Positions 1 to 7,398 of a stretch of DNA of 15,023 nucleotides are shown here, piece by piece. A program made the position numbers and the translations under genes. The stretch spans positions 6,405 through 21,427 of the forward strand of contig DDJR01000064.1 of NCBI GenBank assembly GCA_002339135.1, in the 5' to 3' direction. The stretch comes from Flavobacteriales bacterium UBA2619 (GTDB lineage: Bacteria; Bacteroidota; Bacteroidia; Flavobacteriales_D; Sanyastnellaceae). The notes beneath the pieces are model-generated. The model had not been told where the DNA came from. It did not search any database and worked only from the letters and a program-made list of their open reading frames with translations. How positions within the stretch are numbered: the stretch's first letter is position 1; each line of letters opens with the position of its first letter.

Positions 1-779
1 CGCACTGAAACCTGAGTTCCAGTAGCTAAAACATAATCGTCAGGAACGTCCTGTTGGACCATTCTCCACATCCCTTCAACAAAATCTCTAGCGTGTCCCC
101 AGTCACGTCTTGCGTCTAAATTTCCTAAATAAAGGCAGCTCTCAAGTTTCTCACTAATTCTAGCTGCTGCTCTCGTTATTTTTCGTGTCACAAATGTTTC
201 CCCTCTAACCGGACTTTCGTGGTTGAAAAGAATGCCATTTGACGCGTGGATTCCATAAGCTTCACGGTAATTTTTCACAATCCAAAAGGCATATAGTTTT
301 GCTACTCCATATGGTGATCGAGGATAAAACGGTGTTGTTTCGTTCTGAGGAGTTTCTTCGACTTTACCGAAAAGTTCAGATGTACTTGCTTGGTAGAATC
401 GACAAGATTTTTCAAGTTTTAAAATTCGAATTGCTTCCAGAAGTCTAAGTGTACCTAATGAGTCAACATTAGCGGTATACTCTGCTGTTTCAAAGCTTAC
501 TTGGACATGACTTTGTGCTGCGAGATTATATATCTCGTCAGGTTGAACCTCTTGAACGATGCGAATGAGATTGGTCGCATCTGTCATGTCGCCATAATGA
601 AGCTTTAGACGCACATTTTTTTCATGTGGATCCTGATATAGGTGGTTAATTCGGCTGGTGTTGAAGGAGGAAGCGCGTCTTTTAATCCCATGAACTTCAT
701 AACCTTTTTTAAGTAAAAGTTCAGCTAAGTATGATCCATCCTGACCTGTAATTCCTGTTATGAGAGCGCATTTTGCCAT
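1..779 (-). CDS. gmd: GDP-mannose 4,6-dehydratase, 3' end cut by window edge
   Basis: Converts GDP-D-mannose to GDP-4-keto-6-deoxy-D-mannose in the cytoplasm, the entry step to GDP-fucose, GDP-rhamnose and related sugars for surface polysaccharides. The visible 259 residues are the N-terminal part of a protein usually about 370 long. The start MAKCALITGITGQDGSYLAE carries the Rossmann TGxxGxxG-type NADP-binding motif (residues 8-15). It is followed by the family hallmark GIKRRASSFNT (31-41), the active-site segment STSE (132-135, catalytic Thr133 and Glu135) and the short-chain dehydrogenase pair Tyr157/Lys161 (YGVAK), then the RDWGHARDFVEGMW block (225-238) typical of Gmd. The reading frame stays open to base 1. 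It begins 9 bp after the stop of the ABC exporter gene, so the two are probably co-transcribed. The family call is very secure; the end product sugar cannot be told from here. Confidence 0.96.
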   Translation of the reverse strand, partial: MAKCALITGITGQDGSYLAELLLKKGYEVHGIKRRASSFNTSRINHLYQDPHEKNVRLKLHYGDMTDATNLIRIVQEVQPDEIYNLAAQSHVQVSFETAEYTANVDSLGTLRLLEAIRILKLEKSCRFYQASTSELFGKVEETPQNETTPFYPRSPYGVAKLYAFWIVKNYREAYGIHASNGILFNHESPVRGETFVTRKITRAAARISEKLESCLYLGNLDARRDWGHARDFVEGMWRMVQQDVPDDYVLATGTQVSV

Positions 780-788
780 GGGTGTAAG

Positions 789-2630
789 TTAATTGAAATC
801 TTGGGATTGAATTTGTCTATAATACGCACCTTTATTTTCAATCAGTTCAGAGTGAGTTCCAGTTTCAGCAACTGAGCCGTCAACAAGTACAACGATTCGG
901 TGGGCCTTCTTGATTGTGCTTAATCTGTGTGCAATAATTAGAGTGCTGCGACCTTTCATAAGTTCTTCAAGGGCAGTCTGAACTTCTGTTTCAGAAACAC
1001 TGTCAAGTGCACTGGTAGCTTCATCTAGAATTAAAATGTCCGGATCACGTAGGATAGCTCTTGCGATTGCGATACGCTGTCTTTGGCCTCCAGACAGTTG
1101 AATCCCTCTCTCTCCGACAATTGTGTTAAGTCCCTCTGGAAATGACTCGATAAAATCGATTGCGTTTGCTCTTTTTGCGGCATCGCGAATTTCTAAGTCC
1201 GTGGCATCGAGTTTGCCATAAGCAATGTTAGATCTAATGTCGTTGCCAAAAAGGATAACTTCTTGGGGGACATATCCAATTCTCTTTCTAAATCCGCGAA
1301 GATCCATACCATTGATGTTTTCGCCGTCAACAGTTATTGATCCTGATACAGGAGATTCAAAGCGAAGAAGGAGGGAGGCTATTGTCGATTTACCAGCACC
1401 ACTTGGGCCTACAAGGGCTACTTGTTCTCCGGTTTTCATCTCTAGAGATAGGTTTGTAAGTATGTTGAGCTCTTTGCGTGAATTGTAATGGAAATCGATT
1501 TTTTCAAATTTAATGGGTTTCCGTAAGTCGTACGTTGGGACGTCTTGAGTGAGAACTTGAAGCTCACGTTTACCCTGCAGTAGTTCCATCAGCGATTCCA
1601 CAGCTCCGAGTCCTTTCTGGACCACCCCGAATAAATTGGCAAGTCCCCCTACGCTTCCTGCAACAAGACCAGTCATCAATAGAAAAGTGAAAAAATGCTC
1701 AGATGCCAGGTCACCTGATTGCATCAGGGCCGCCCCCTTAAAAATAACGAGGGTAATCGCTCCGAAAATAAAGAGAATGATAAAACTTGTGAAAGCACCG
1801 CGACCTAGAGCACCCTTCATTGCAAGAGTTCGAACTGTGCCAATGCTTTTTGCGTATCGATTTCGTTCGAACCATTCATTCGCGAAGGCTTTTACATTAA
1901 CAATGCCGGTCAGAACTTCCTGAACAATAACATTGGATGAGGCAATTTCATCTTGTGTTTCTTTAGAAAGACGTTTGATGAATTTCCCAAAAACAATAGC
2001 AACTAAAACCACAACAGGAAGTGTTACAAGCATCATTAAAGTCAGGTCGACAGAAAAGTATGCCAAGGCTGCAATACCACCCACGAGCATGATTGTTTGG
2101 CGTATAAGCTCAGCCAACGTAATCGTAAAAGTATCTTGAATGGATGTGATGTCAGCAGAAATACGGCTGTTCACATCACCCACTCTCTTGTCGTGATAGA
2201 AATCCATAGGCATACTCAACACAGCTTCAAATGCATCGCGCCTCATTGTGAGCATCATTTTTTCTGTCATACTCGCAAAAAGGTAAACCCTGACGAAGCT
2301 AATAGCAGCTTGTACGATGAGCACAATTGCGATTGTTGTCCCGATTGCATCTAGGTGATTTAGATTCAGATTTTCAAACAACCCAGTTTCTAGGTCGCTG
2401 GCTGTGATGTTTTCACCTCCTCCCATGATTCCTACTCCGCCCAGCTGTCCCCACAATCTTGTGACAAATAGGGTGAGAATGCTGGAAATCATGATGAGAA
2501 AAATCCCCACCGAAAACCCGACTCTGTGAGGTTTTAAATAGGGCGCCATCTGTTTAAAACCGCGTAGATCCGACATTTTAAGTCGTTTCTTTTTCTTCTT
2601 TTCGGGAGTAGGTGTATTTTTGCTCTTCAT
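789..2630 (-). CDS. MsbA-type ABC exporter (fused membrane and ATPase domains)
   Basis: A half-transporter of 613 residues that would dimerise in the inner membrane and export lipids, lipid-linked glycans or hydrophobic compounds with ATP. An N-terminal Lys-rich stretch (about 11-18) precedes the six-helix ABC membrane domain (roughly 35-340). The ATPase domain has Walker A GPSGAGKST (408-416), Q-loop VPQ (454-456), signature LSGGQ (512-516), Walker B ILILDE (532-537) and H-loop His568, all intact. The frame can be extended 18 bp to a TTG, but ATG 2630 is preferred because a TAAATTTG promoter element lies just upstream of it. ATG 2576 (MSDLRGFKQM), after the Lys-rich stretch, is an alternative start. 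The gene is divergent from rpmH and 9 bp upstream of gmd, which fits a role in cell-envelope lipid or glycan export. The substrate is inference: multidrug exporters of this family look the same. Confidence 0.93.
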   Translation of the reverse strand: MKSKNTPTPEKKKKKRLKMSDLRGFKQMAPYLKPHRVGFSVGIFLIMISSILTLFVTRLWGQLGGVGIMGGGENITASDLETGLFENLNLNHLDAIGTTIAIVLIVQAAISFVRVYLFASMTEKMMLTMRRDAFEAVLSMPMDFYHDKRVGDVNSRISADITSIQDTFTITLAELIRQTIMLVGGIAALAYFSVDLTLMMLVTLPVVVLVAIVFGKFIKRLSKETQDEIASSNVIVQEVLTGIVNVKAFANEWFERNRYAKSIGTVRTLAMKGALGRGAFTSFIILFIFGAITLVIFKGAALMQSGDLASEHFFTFLLMTGLVAGSVGGLANLFGVVQKGLGAVESLMELLQGKRELQVLTQDVPTYDLRKPIKFEKIDFHYNSRKELNILTNLSLEMKTGEQVALVGPSGAGKSTIASLLLRFESPVSGSITVDGENINGMDLRGFRKRIGYVPQEVILFGNDIRSNIAYGKLDATDLEIRDAAKRANAIDFIESFPEGLNTIVGERGIQLSGGQRQRIAIARAILRDPDILILDEATSALDSVSETEVQTALEELMKGRSTLIIAHRLSTIKKAHRIVVLVDGSVAETGTHSELIENKGAYYRQIQSQDFN

Positions 2631-2636
2631 TCTGTG

Positions 2637-2644
2637 CAAATTTA
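2637..2644 (-). promoter_or_regulatory. Putative -7 promoter element of the ABC exporter-gmd operon
   Basis: The minus strand reads TAAATTTG, a full match to the Bacteroidota primary sigma factor -7 consensus TAnnTTTG. It ends only 6 bases before ATG 2630. No TTG is present 18-21 bases further upstream, so the -33 box is missing or weak. If used, transcription would start at or beside the ATG, giving a leaderless message, or would favour the later start at 2576. Confidence 0.5.
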
Positions 2645-2659
2645 GCAACTAAAATTGAG

Positions 2660-2690
2660 TTGTGAGTAAAGAAAGAGTTTACTATCTTTG
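2660..2690 (+). promoter_or_regulatory. rpmH promoter, Bacteroidota type
   Basis: A -33 TTG (2660-2662) is followed after 20 bases by TATCTTTG (2683-2690), matching the TTG-N19/20-TAnnTTTG architecture known for Bacteroidota housekeeping promoters. The predicted start near 2696 leaves a leader of about 25 bases before the rpmH ATG at 2721. The position directly in front of a constitutive ribosomal protein gene supports the call. Confidence 0.75.
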
Positions 2691-2720
2691 CCCTCCTCTA
2701 TAAAGGGAAAAATAGAAATC

Positions 2721-2891
2721 ATGCCAAAAAGAACATTTCAACCTTCAGTTCGAAAGCGCCGTAACAAGCACGGATTCCGTAAACGTATGGCTTCTTCTAA
2801 CGGTCGCAATGTGTTAAACGCACGTCGCCGTAAGGGTCGTATGAAACTTAGTGTTTCAACTGAACGTCGCCACAAAGGTATCGAGAGATAG
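2721..2891 (+). CDS. rpmH: 50S ribosomal protein L34
   Basis: A 56-residue, highly basic protein of the large ribosomal subunit. The sequence MPKRTFQPSVRKRRNKHGFR followed by RMAS, NGRNVLNARR and RKGR is the L34 signature from end to end. The ATG at 2721 is chosen over an in-frame codon at 2688, because the family starts M(P)KRTFQPS and the earlier codon lies inside the promoter -7 element. A dedicated promoter lies upstream and a strong hairpin downstream, so it appears to be a single-gene transcript. The usual partners rnpA and dnaA are not beside it, as is common in Bacteroidota. The frame on the opposite strand here is a shadow. Confidence 0.98.
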   Translation: MPKRTFQPSVRKRRNKHGFRKRMASSNGRNVLNARRRKGRMKLSVSTERRHKGIER

Positions 2892-2933
2892 ATTTTTCTA
2901 TCTGGAACTTCAAATAGTTCTGTTTTCAAACTT

Positions 2934-2965
2934 CAACAAGGGAACCCAATCGGGTTCCCTTGTTG
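2934..2965 (+). terminator. Hairpin terminator after rpmH, probably shared with the convergent gene
   Basis: A perfect 14-bp inverted repeat CAACAAGGGAACCC / GGGTTCCCTTGTTG (2934-2947 and 2952-2965) encloses the loop AATC and is followed on the plus strand by CGTTTAATTATTT. It lies 42 bases after the rpmH stop and 11 bases after the end of the convergent phosphopantetheinyl transferase gene (minus strand). It therefore probably ends rpmH transcription and may also stop the opposing transcript. The T run is short and interrupted on both sides. Confidence 0.85.
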
Positions 2966-2976
2966 CGTTTAATTAT

Positions 2977-3585
2977 TTATACTGGCCCAAAAACCACCAC
3001 GACCTTGTCTTCGTGTTTTACGGCCCATTTTCTGCCCATGCCAGTCAATAGATCTTCTGATATAAAGTCAACTTTTAGATCTTTCACGAAATCAAGTCCC
3101 GGACCCAAGGCTTTAAACATAGCTTCTTTGCATGCCCAAATCTCTTCAAATCTTCCATCCTCCAATTCTTCTTTTCCCATGACTCTGCTTGCAATTCGAT
3201 CTAATCTCACATCTCCTTTAACAACAATGTCAACTCCTATCGGATCATTGATCCTCGATTCTCCTTCACGTAAGATGACCGCAGCATAGGCTATGTGATG
3301 GTGCTTCCCTGTGTTGTCAACCGCGTGGCTAATGGATATCGACCAATGGCTAGGAATACCCTCTACAAAGATCACAGGAGAGCCGCTGTTCTCGTGCTCA
3401 ATCCACCACCTTTCATGTCCTAAAAGTCCATTTATGCATTTGATCACTGCTTGATGCTCTGCAATTTTTGTGATTGACAAAGCCCGTGAATCTCTTTGAG
3501 GGTAGTGTTTGTCGACCAGTTGGAGAACTTTCCCCTTTGGCTTTTCGACAATATTAACATTCTTTATTGCTAGGACTATTCCCAT
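2977..3585 (-). CDS. 4'-phosphopantetheinyl transferase superfamily protein (Sfp/AcpT type)
   Basis: Transfers the 4'-phosphopantetheine arm of coenzyme A to a serine of acyl or peptidyl carrier proteins in the cytoplasm. The 202 residues carry the family motifs in order: ISHA (85-88), GVDI (117-120, Mg-binding Asp119) and WACKEAMFKALG (150-161), the W-x-x-KEA-x-x-KA block with Glu154. The length suits a single-gene Sfp-type enzyme rather than the about 120-residue AcpS. ATG 3585 opens the frame. The gene is divergent from ahcY across 48 bp and convergent with rpmH. A PPTase beside ahcY is an arrangement I recall from Bacteroidota genomes. A weak -7-like TAACTTTA sits at 3597-3590. Which carrier protein it serves (fatty-acid ACP or a specialised one such as flexirubin-type synthesis) is not shown; no carrier or synthase gene lies nearby. 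Confidence 0.92.
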   Translation of the reverse strand: MGIVLAIKNVNIVEKPKGKVLQLVDKHYPQRDSRALSITKIAEHQAVIKCINGLLGHERWWIEHENSGSPVIFVEGIPSHWSISISHAVDNTGKHHHIAYAAVILREGESRINDPIGVDIVVKGDVRLDRIASRVMGKEELEDGRFEEIWACKEAMFKALGPGLDFVKDLKVDFISEDLLTGMGRKWAVKHEDKVVVVFGPV

Positions 3586-3621
3586 AATGTAAAGTTAGGT
3601 GCCAGATGGTAAATCGTTTCG

Positions 3622-3629
3622 TAAATTTG
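3622..3629 (+). promoter_or_regulatory. Putative -7 promoter element of ahcY abutting the start codon
   Basis: TAAATTTG matches the TAnnTTTG consensus and ends 4 bases before the ahcY ATG at 3634. Transcription normally begins about 5-7 bases after this element, which places it on the start codon and implies a leaderless message. There is no TTG at the expected -33 distance; the nearest similar triplet is TTA at 3595-3597, 24 bases away. The consensus match is clear, but its use is inferred. Confidence 0.5.
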
Positions 3630-3633
3630 CTTT

Positions 3634-4953
3634 ATGAATGCATCAACAAATACAACCTTTCTTCCATATAAGGTCAAAGACATTTCCCTGGCAGATTGGG
3701 GTAGAAAAGAAATACTTTTAGCCGAGGCTGAGATGCCGGGTTTAATGGCAATTCGAAAAGAATATGGGCCCTCTAAGCCTTTGCATGGAGCGCGCATTGC
3801 GGGTTGTTTACATATGACTATCCAGACAGCTGTTTTGATCGAAACACTCGTGGAGCTAGGTGCCGATGTTACTTGGTCTTCTTGTAATATATTTTCTACT
3901 CAAGATCATGCTGCTGCTGCAATGGCAGCCGCAGGAATCCCTGTTTTTGCCTGGAAGGGTCTTACTGAAGAGGAATTCGATTGGTGCATAGAGCAAACGC
4001 TCCACTTCGGTGAAAACAGAACACCTCTCAATTTAATTTTAGATGATGGCGGAGACCTTACAAATATGGTCTTAGATCAATTTCCTGAAATTGCGGGAGG
4101 TATCAGAGGTATTTCAGAGGAAACAACTACGGGTGTGTTGAGACTCCACGATCGTCACAAGAATGGCACTCTAAGCATGCCAGCGATTAACATTAATGAT
4201 TCCGTTACCAAGTCTAAGTTCGACAACAAGTACGGTTGCCGCGAATCTTTGGTAGACTCTATACGTAGGGCTACTGATGTTATGATGGCTGGTAAAATAG
4301 CTGCTGTTGCTGGATTTGGAGATGTAGGTAAAGGTTCTGCTGAATCCTTACGAAATGCTGGATGTAGGGTCATCGTTAGTGAAATCGATCCTATCTGTGC
4401 ACTGCAAGCGGCTATGGAAGGGTTTGAAGTCAAGCCGATGCTAGAGGCATGTGCTGAAGCGGATATCGTCGTTACTGCAACGGGAAATAAGGACATCATA
4501 ACAGGAGCTCACTTCGAAGCGATGAAGGACAAGGCGATCGTCTGCAATATCGGTCACTTCGACAACGAAATTGACATGGCTTGGCTGAACGAAAACCATG
4601 GAGATTCTAAGGATGAGATTAAGCCGCAGGTTGACAAATACACCCTTCACGGAAAAGACCTTATTGTACTTGCAGAAGGTCGCTTAGTCAATTTAGGCTG
4701 TGCAACAGGGCATCCTAGTTTTGTGATGAGTAATTCATTCTCAAATCAAGTTCTTGCTCAACTTGAGCTGTGGCTTCGAGCAGATCAGTATGAGAATAAA
4801 GTTTACACACTTCCTAAAAATCTCGATGAAAAAGTAGCACGCCTACATCTTGAGAAAGTTGGAGCAGTTCTAGAAGTATTGTCTCAACAACAAGCTGACT
4901 ATATTGGAGTTCCAGTAGAAGGGCCTTATAAGTCCGACGAGTACAGGTACTAA
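3634..4953 (+). CDS. ahcY: Adenosylhomocysteinase (SAH hydrolase)
   Basis: Hydrolyses S-adenosylhomocysteine to adenosine and homocysteine, clearing the product inhibitor of SAM-dependent methyltransferases; it is a cytoplasmic NAD-dependent tetramer. The 439 residues match the family in length and are unbroken. Visible landmarks: KDISLADWGRKE (15-26), substrate-site His60 and Cys84 (WSSCNIFSTQDH), Asp139, Glu163, Lys193 and Asp197 in the SVTKSKFDNKYGCRES block, NAD-binding GFGDVGKG (227-234), CNIGHFDNEID (304-314) and the C-terminal Lys-x-x-x-Tyr-Arg-Tyr tail (433-439) that reaches into the neighbouring subunit's cofactor site. ATG 3634 gives the family-typical N-terminus. The 48-bp upstream gap is too short for a SAH riboswitch. 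The gene is convergent with the lipoprotein gene, whose stop lies 15 bp beyond. Confidence 0.98.
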   Translation: MNASTNTTFLPYKVKDISLADWGRKEILLAEAEMPGLMAIRKEYGPSKPLHGARIAGCLHMTIQTAVLIETLVELGADVTWSSCNIFSTQDHAAAAMAAAGIPVFAWKGLTEEEFDWCIEQTLHFGENRTPLNLILDDGGDLTNMVLDQFPEIAGGIRGISEETTTGVLRLHDRHKNGTLSMPAININDSVTKSKFDNKYGCRESLVDSIRRATDVMMAGKIAAVAGFGDVGKGSAESLRNAGCRVIVSEIDPICALQAAMEGFEVKPMLEACAEADIVVTATGNKDIITGAHFEAMKDKAIVCNIGHFDNEIDMAWLNENHGDSKDEIKPQVDKYTLHGKDLIVLAEGRLVNLGCATGHPSFVMSNSFSNQVLAQLELWLRADQYENKVYTLPKNLDEKVARLHLEKVGAVLEVLSQQQADYIGVPVEGPYKSDEYRY

Positions 4954-4968
4954 ATAGTCGGGGGTTTA

Positions 4969-5397
4969 CTAATTGTATACATGCAGTATTGGGGGGTTCC
5001 AGTTCGTTCTATATCTGTGAAGAGATAGAGTTGCTGGCCCCTGCATGACGGATCCGTCTAGTACAATCCATTTTGAGTTAGAACAGTCGTTGTCATCAGA
5101 CAAGGTGATGCCATCAGATTCAACTGTCACATTACAGCCCTGTGTAACGTCAAACGTTGAGTGTCTGTCGAGGACCACAAATTCATCAGTGGTGTATCTG
5201 TAAACAACAATTCCTTTTGACCCTCCTTGTAAGATCAGGTGTTCACCTGGATAATTGAGGGAATTGTAGGATGGTAAGTTGAGATTAAGATCAAAGTTAA
5301 CAGGTACGTATGGAATGTTCTGGTTGTTTTGCTCGCAAGAGGATTGCAACAGCAAAAATGCACCAACTACTACAAGTGGAATTCTTAAATTTCTCAT
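4969..5397 (-). CDS. Rieske-like lipoprotein of unknown function, lacking the cluster ligands
   Basis: A 142-residue predicted lipoprotein: a hydrophobic signal (5-17) ends in the lipobox LQSSC with the lipidated Cys21, followed by an Asn/Gln-rich linker. The mature part (about 29-135) has the layout of Bacteroidota Rieske-fold lipoproteins: NLNLPSYNSLNYPG (38-51), a VVYRYTTDEFVVLDR strand pair (64-78) and a DGSVMQGPATLSLHRYR tail (114-130) resembling the Rieske G-x-x-x-x-GPA-x-x-x-L ending. The 2Fe-2S ligand pairs CxH and CxxH are absent: DRHSTFD (77-83) replaces the first, and CSNS (105-108) sits at the second. Only Cys88 and Cys105 remain in the mature domain. Its ATG overlaps the tsaB stop (ATGA), so translation is probably coupled. 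Fold assignment is from sequence pattern only, and function is unknown. Confidence 0.75.
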   Translation of the reverse strand: MRNLRIPLVVVGAFLLLQSSCEQNNQNIPYVPVNFDLNLNLPSYNSLNYPGEHLILQGGSKGIVVYRYTTDEFVVLDRHSTFDVTQGCNVTVESDGITLSDDNDCSNSKWIVLDGSVMQGPATLSLHRYRTNWNPPILHVYN

Positions 5398-6110
5398 TTT
5401 TTTTCATTCAGTGCGTGCCTTCTAAGCCCTAGTGGATCTTTGGCTTTGCCAGCAACAAACGCTTTCAGATAAGTAGGTTCATAACGCGCAACATCCTCAA
5501 ATATTTCCTTGTTAAACTTATCTAGAGCAAGAGCTATTGCGAATTCAGCAGTTGGCCAATCCTCCATAAACACCCGATTCTTCCCAGAAAGAACTTCAGC
5601 ACATTTCAGTGCTCCGTCACCTGAAAAACATATTTTTTCACTTTCATCCCACGGAAATACCCTGTCATCATCAACCACAATTGATTCAATGTCAGAATTT
5701 TGCGTTAGTTTTTCAGCGAAAACACACGCATACACTTCCATTCTTCGCGCATCTATCATGGACACGTATGAATCGAATCCAGGCTGTTTTTCCATTGCTT
5801 GTAAAGCCAGTACAGATAAAGTGTCTACTGAGATAAGCGGGATTTCAAGAGCATGGCATATGCCTTTTGCTGTAGCCACTCCAATTCTTAGCCCGGTATA
5901 TGAACCTGGTCCGCCTGAAACACTAACTGCGGTGAGGTTCTCACGGTTGATCTCAGATTCTGTAAAAACCTCGTCAATAAATGATTGAAGTTTTTCGGCA
6001 TGACTGTATCCGTTGTCTCGAACACATCTGTTTGCAAGAAGCTCTCCATTCTTTGACAGAGCAACGGCGCACTGGTGTGTGGTTGTTTCTAGATGAAGAA
6101 TAACAGCCAT
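5394..6110 (-). CDS. tsaB: TsaB, tRNA threonylcarbamoyladenosine (t6A) biosynthesis protein
   Basis: Non-catalytic partner of TsaD and TsaE in forming N6-threonylcarbamoyladenosine at position 37 of ANN-decoding tRNAs; cytoplasmic. The 238 residues begin with the ASKHA-fold LHLETTTHQCAVAL strand pair (5-18). They continue with HAEKL (37-41) and the diagnostic SGGPGSYTGLRIGVATAKG (65-83). Length is normal for the family. The start ATG overlaps the stop of the upstream adaptor gene by one base (TAATG), and its stop overlaps the next ATG by four bases (ATGA), so it is embedded in the operon and probably translationally coupled on both sides. In Bacteroidota I recall tsaB commonly following tolC and an efflux adaptor gene, so the link looks conserved although the functions are unrelated. 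tsaD and tsaE are not in the window. Confidence 0.95.
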   Translation of the reverse strand: MAVILHLETTTHQCAVALSKNGELLANRCVRDNGYSHAEKLQSFIDEVFTESEINRENLTAVSVSGGPGSYTGLRIGVATAKGICHALEIPLISVDTLSVLALQAMEKQPGFDSYVSMIDARRMEVYACVFAEKLTQNSDIESIVVDDDRVFPWDESEKICFSGDGALKCAEVLSGKNRVFMEDWPTAEFAIALALDKFNKEIFEDVARYEPTYLKAFVAGKAKDPLGLRRHALNEKK

Positions 6111-7387
6111 TAATCAAATTCTTCTTCCCCGTCTTTTACTTCAACTTTGTCTCCGTTTTCTAACTTGCGTGAAACCATCTCATAGGGTCCGCTAACCACA
6201 ATATCACCCTCGTTAAGTCCATCTAGTATTTCAATGTTAAAATTGTCTTGAATTCCGGTTTTTACTTTTGACCAAACAACTTCATCATTTTCTCCCATTA
6301 GAAATACACCCAATTCCGAATCGTCAGTGTCATCTGATTTTCGTGTCGAAACACATTGAATGGGAATGGCAACAACATCAAAAACACTTCGGGTGAGTAG
6401 GTCTACAGTTGCGCTCATGCCTGGCCTAAAGGGAGACTGAGATTTTAAGGAATCATTTAAAAGATATTGATAGCTTTCAGAGCTAATTCTAACTTTTACG
6501 GAGAAGTTTGTTACTTGGTCAAGATTGAATCCATTTGCACCTGCATTAAGTGCAGTATTACCTATTTCGCTCACTTCCCCCTTGAATGTTTCATCCAAAT
6601 ATGCATCAACTTCAATTTCAGCATCATTGCCAATCTTCACCCTCACGATATCACTTTCATTCACTTCAATATCTACTTCCATCAGTCCCAGATTGCTGAT
6701 CTTCATCACTACTTCTCCAGCTACGAAGCCATTTCCCTGAACACTTTCACCAACCTCTTTGACTAAGGCGGTCACTATGCCTGCCTGAGGAGCCCGAAGT
6801 TTAGTTCTCGATAGGTTGTCTAACGTTTCCTGGAAAGAAGCTTGCGCGCTAAGGATAGAATATTCAGCACTTTTCACACCTTCTTTCGCGCTTACTAAAT
6901 TGGCTTCGGCTGCGTTAAAGGCTGATTCAGACTGATAAAATTCAGCTTGAGAAACAACCCCGCTTGTAAATAAAATTTGATTTCTAGCCCAGGTTTTTTC
7001 TGCCACGAAATATCCAGATTCACTTGATGCGAGCATTGCTTTTGCTGATGCTAAATTAGAAAGAGTTGTGTTAACAGCAGCTTGTGCTCTGTTACGCGCA
7101 GACAGATACACGTCGGGATTGATGACTGCTAAAAGGTCACCCTCAGCCACTATATCTCCTTCTTTGACTGGCAAGTCGATTAATTGTCCACTTACTTCAG
7201 CGCTGACGCTCACTTCTAGTTCAGGTTGAATTTTTCCAGAAGCACTTACTCTTTCAACAATTGTGTGTATTTCAGCAGTTGTCGCAATCACTTCTGGCAG
7301 CTCTCGTTTGCCACCAAAAATCGATGCAGTTACAATGAGTGTAAGAACAGCCCCGCCTAGAATGATAAAAATGTGTTTTTTTGTCAT
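6110..7387 (-). CDS. HlyD/MacA-like periplasmic adaptor of a tripartite efflux system
   Basis: Membrane-fusion protein linking an inner-membrane pump to a TolC-type outer-membrane channel. Of 425 residues, one transmembrane anchor (about 5-25) precedes a strand-rich SASGKIQPELEVSVSAEVSG segment (48-67). The first lipoyl half (EVSGQLIDLPVKEGDIVAEG, 64-83) leads into an Ala-rich alpha-hairpin (about 95-195). The second lipoyl half (LRAPQAGIVTALVKEVGESV) ends near 220, followed by a beta-barrel and a membrane-proximal domain that includes GLNEGDIVVSGPYEM near the end. This order is typical of MacA and RND-type adaptors; an uncleaved anchor and no lipobox favour the MacA-like layout. It follows the tolC-like gene by 11 bp and overlaps tsaB by one base. 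No MacB or RND pump gene is present, so the transported substrate and partner pump are unknown. Confidence 0.92.
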   Translation of the reverse strand: MTKKHIFIILGGAVLTLIVTASIFGGKRELPEVIATTAEIHTIVERVSASGKIQPELEVSVSAEVSGQLIDLPVKEGDIVAEGDLLAVINPDVYLSARNRAQAAVNTTLSNLASAKAMLASSESGYFVAEKTWARNQILFTSGVVSQAEFYQSESAFNAAEANLVSAKEGVKSAEYSILSAQASFQETLDNLSRTKLRAPQAGIVTALVKEVGESVQGNGFVAGEVVMKISNLGLMEVDIEVNESDIVRVKIGNDAEIEVDAYLDETFKGEVSEIGNTALNAGANGFNLDQVTNFSVKVRISSESYQYLLNDSLKSQSPFRPGMSATVDLLTRSVFDVVAIPIQCVSTRKSDDTDDSELGVFLMGENDEVVWSKVKTGIQDNFNIEILDGLNEGDIVVSGPYEMVSRKLENGDKVEVKDGEEEFD

Positions 7388-7398
7388 TGTGGTATTTG

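Noticed and set aside
1225..2354. Several plus-strand open frames of 68-95 codons opposite the ABC exporter gene
   Set aside because: They lie antisense to a fully conserved coding frame, overlap one another and show no family motifs or promoter signal.
2738..2929. Minus-strand 63-codon frame opposite rpmH
   Set aside because: Its Arg-rich sequence is the antisense shadow of L34 codons.
3586..3633. SAH-responsive riboswitch upstream of ahcY
   Set aside because: The gap is only 48 bp, and a promoter element abuts the start codon, leaving no room for a structured leader.
5509..5988. A 159-codon plus-strand frame opposite tsaB
   Set aside because: tsaB has clear family motifs throughout. The opposite frame has Ser-rich, motif-free sequence typical of antisense translation.
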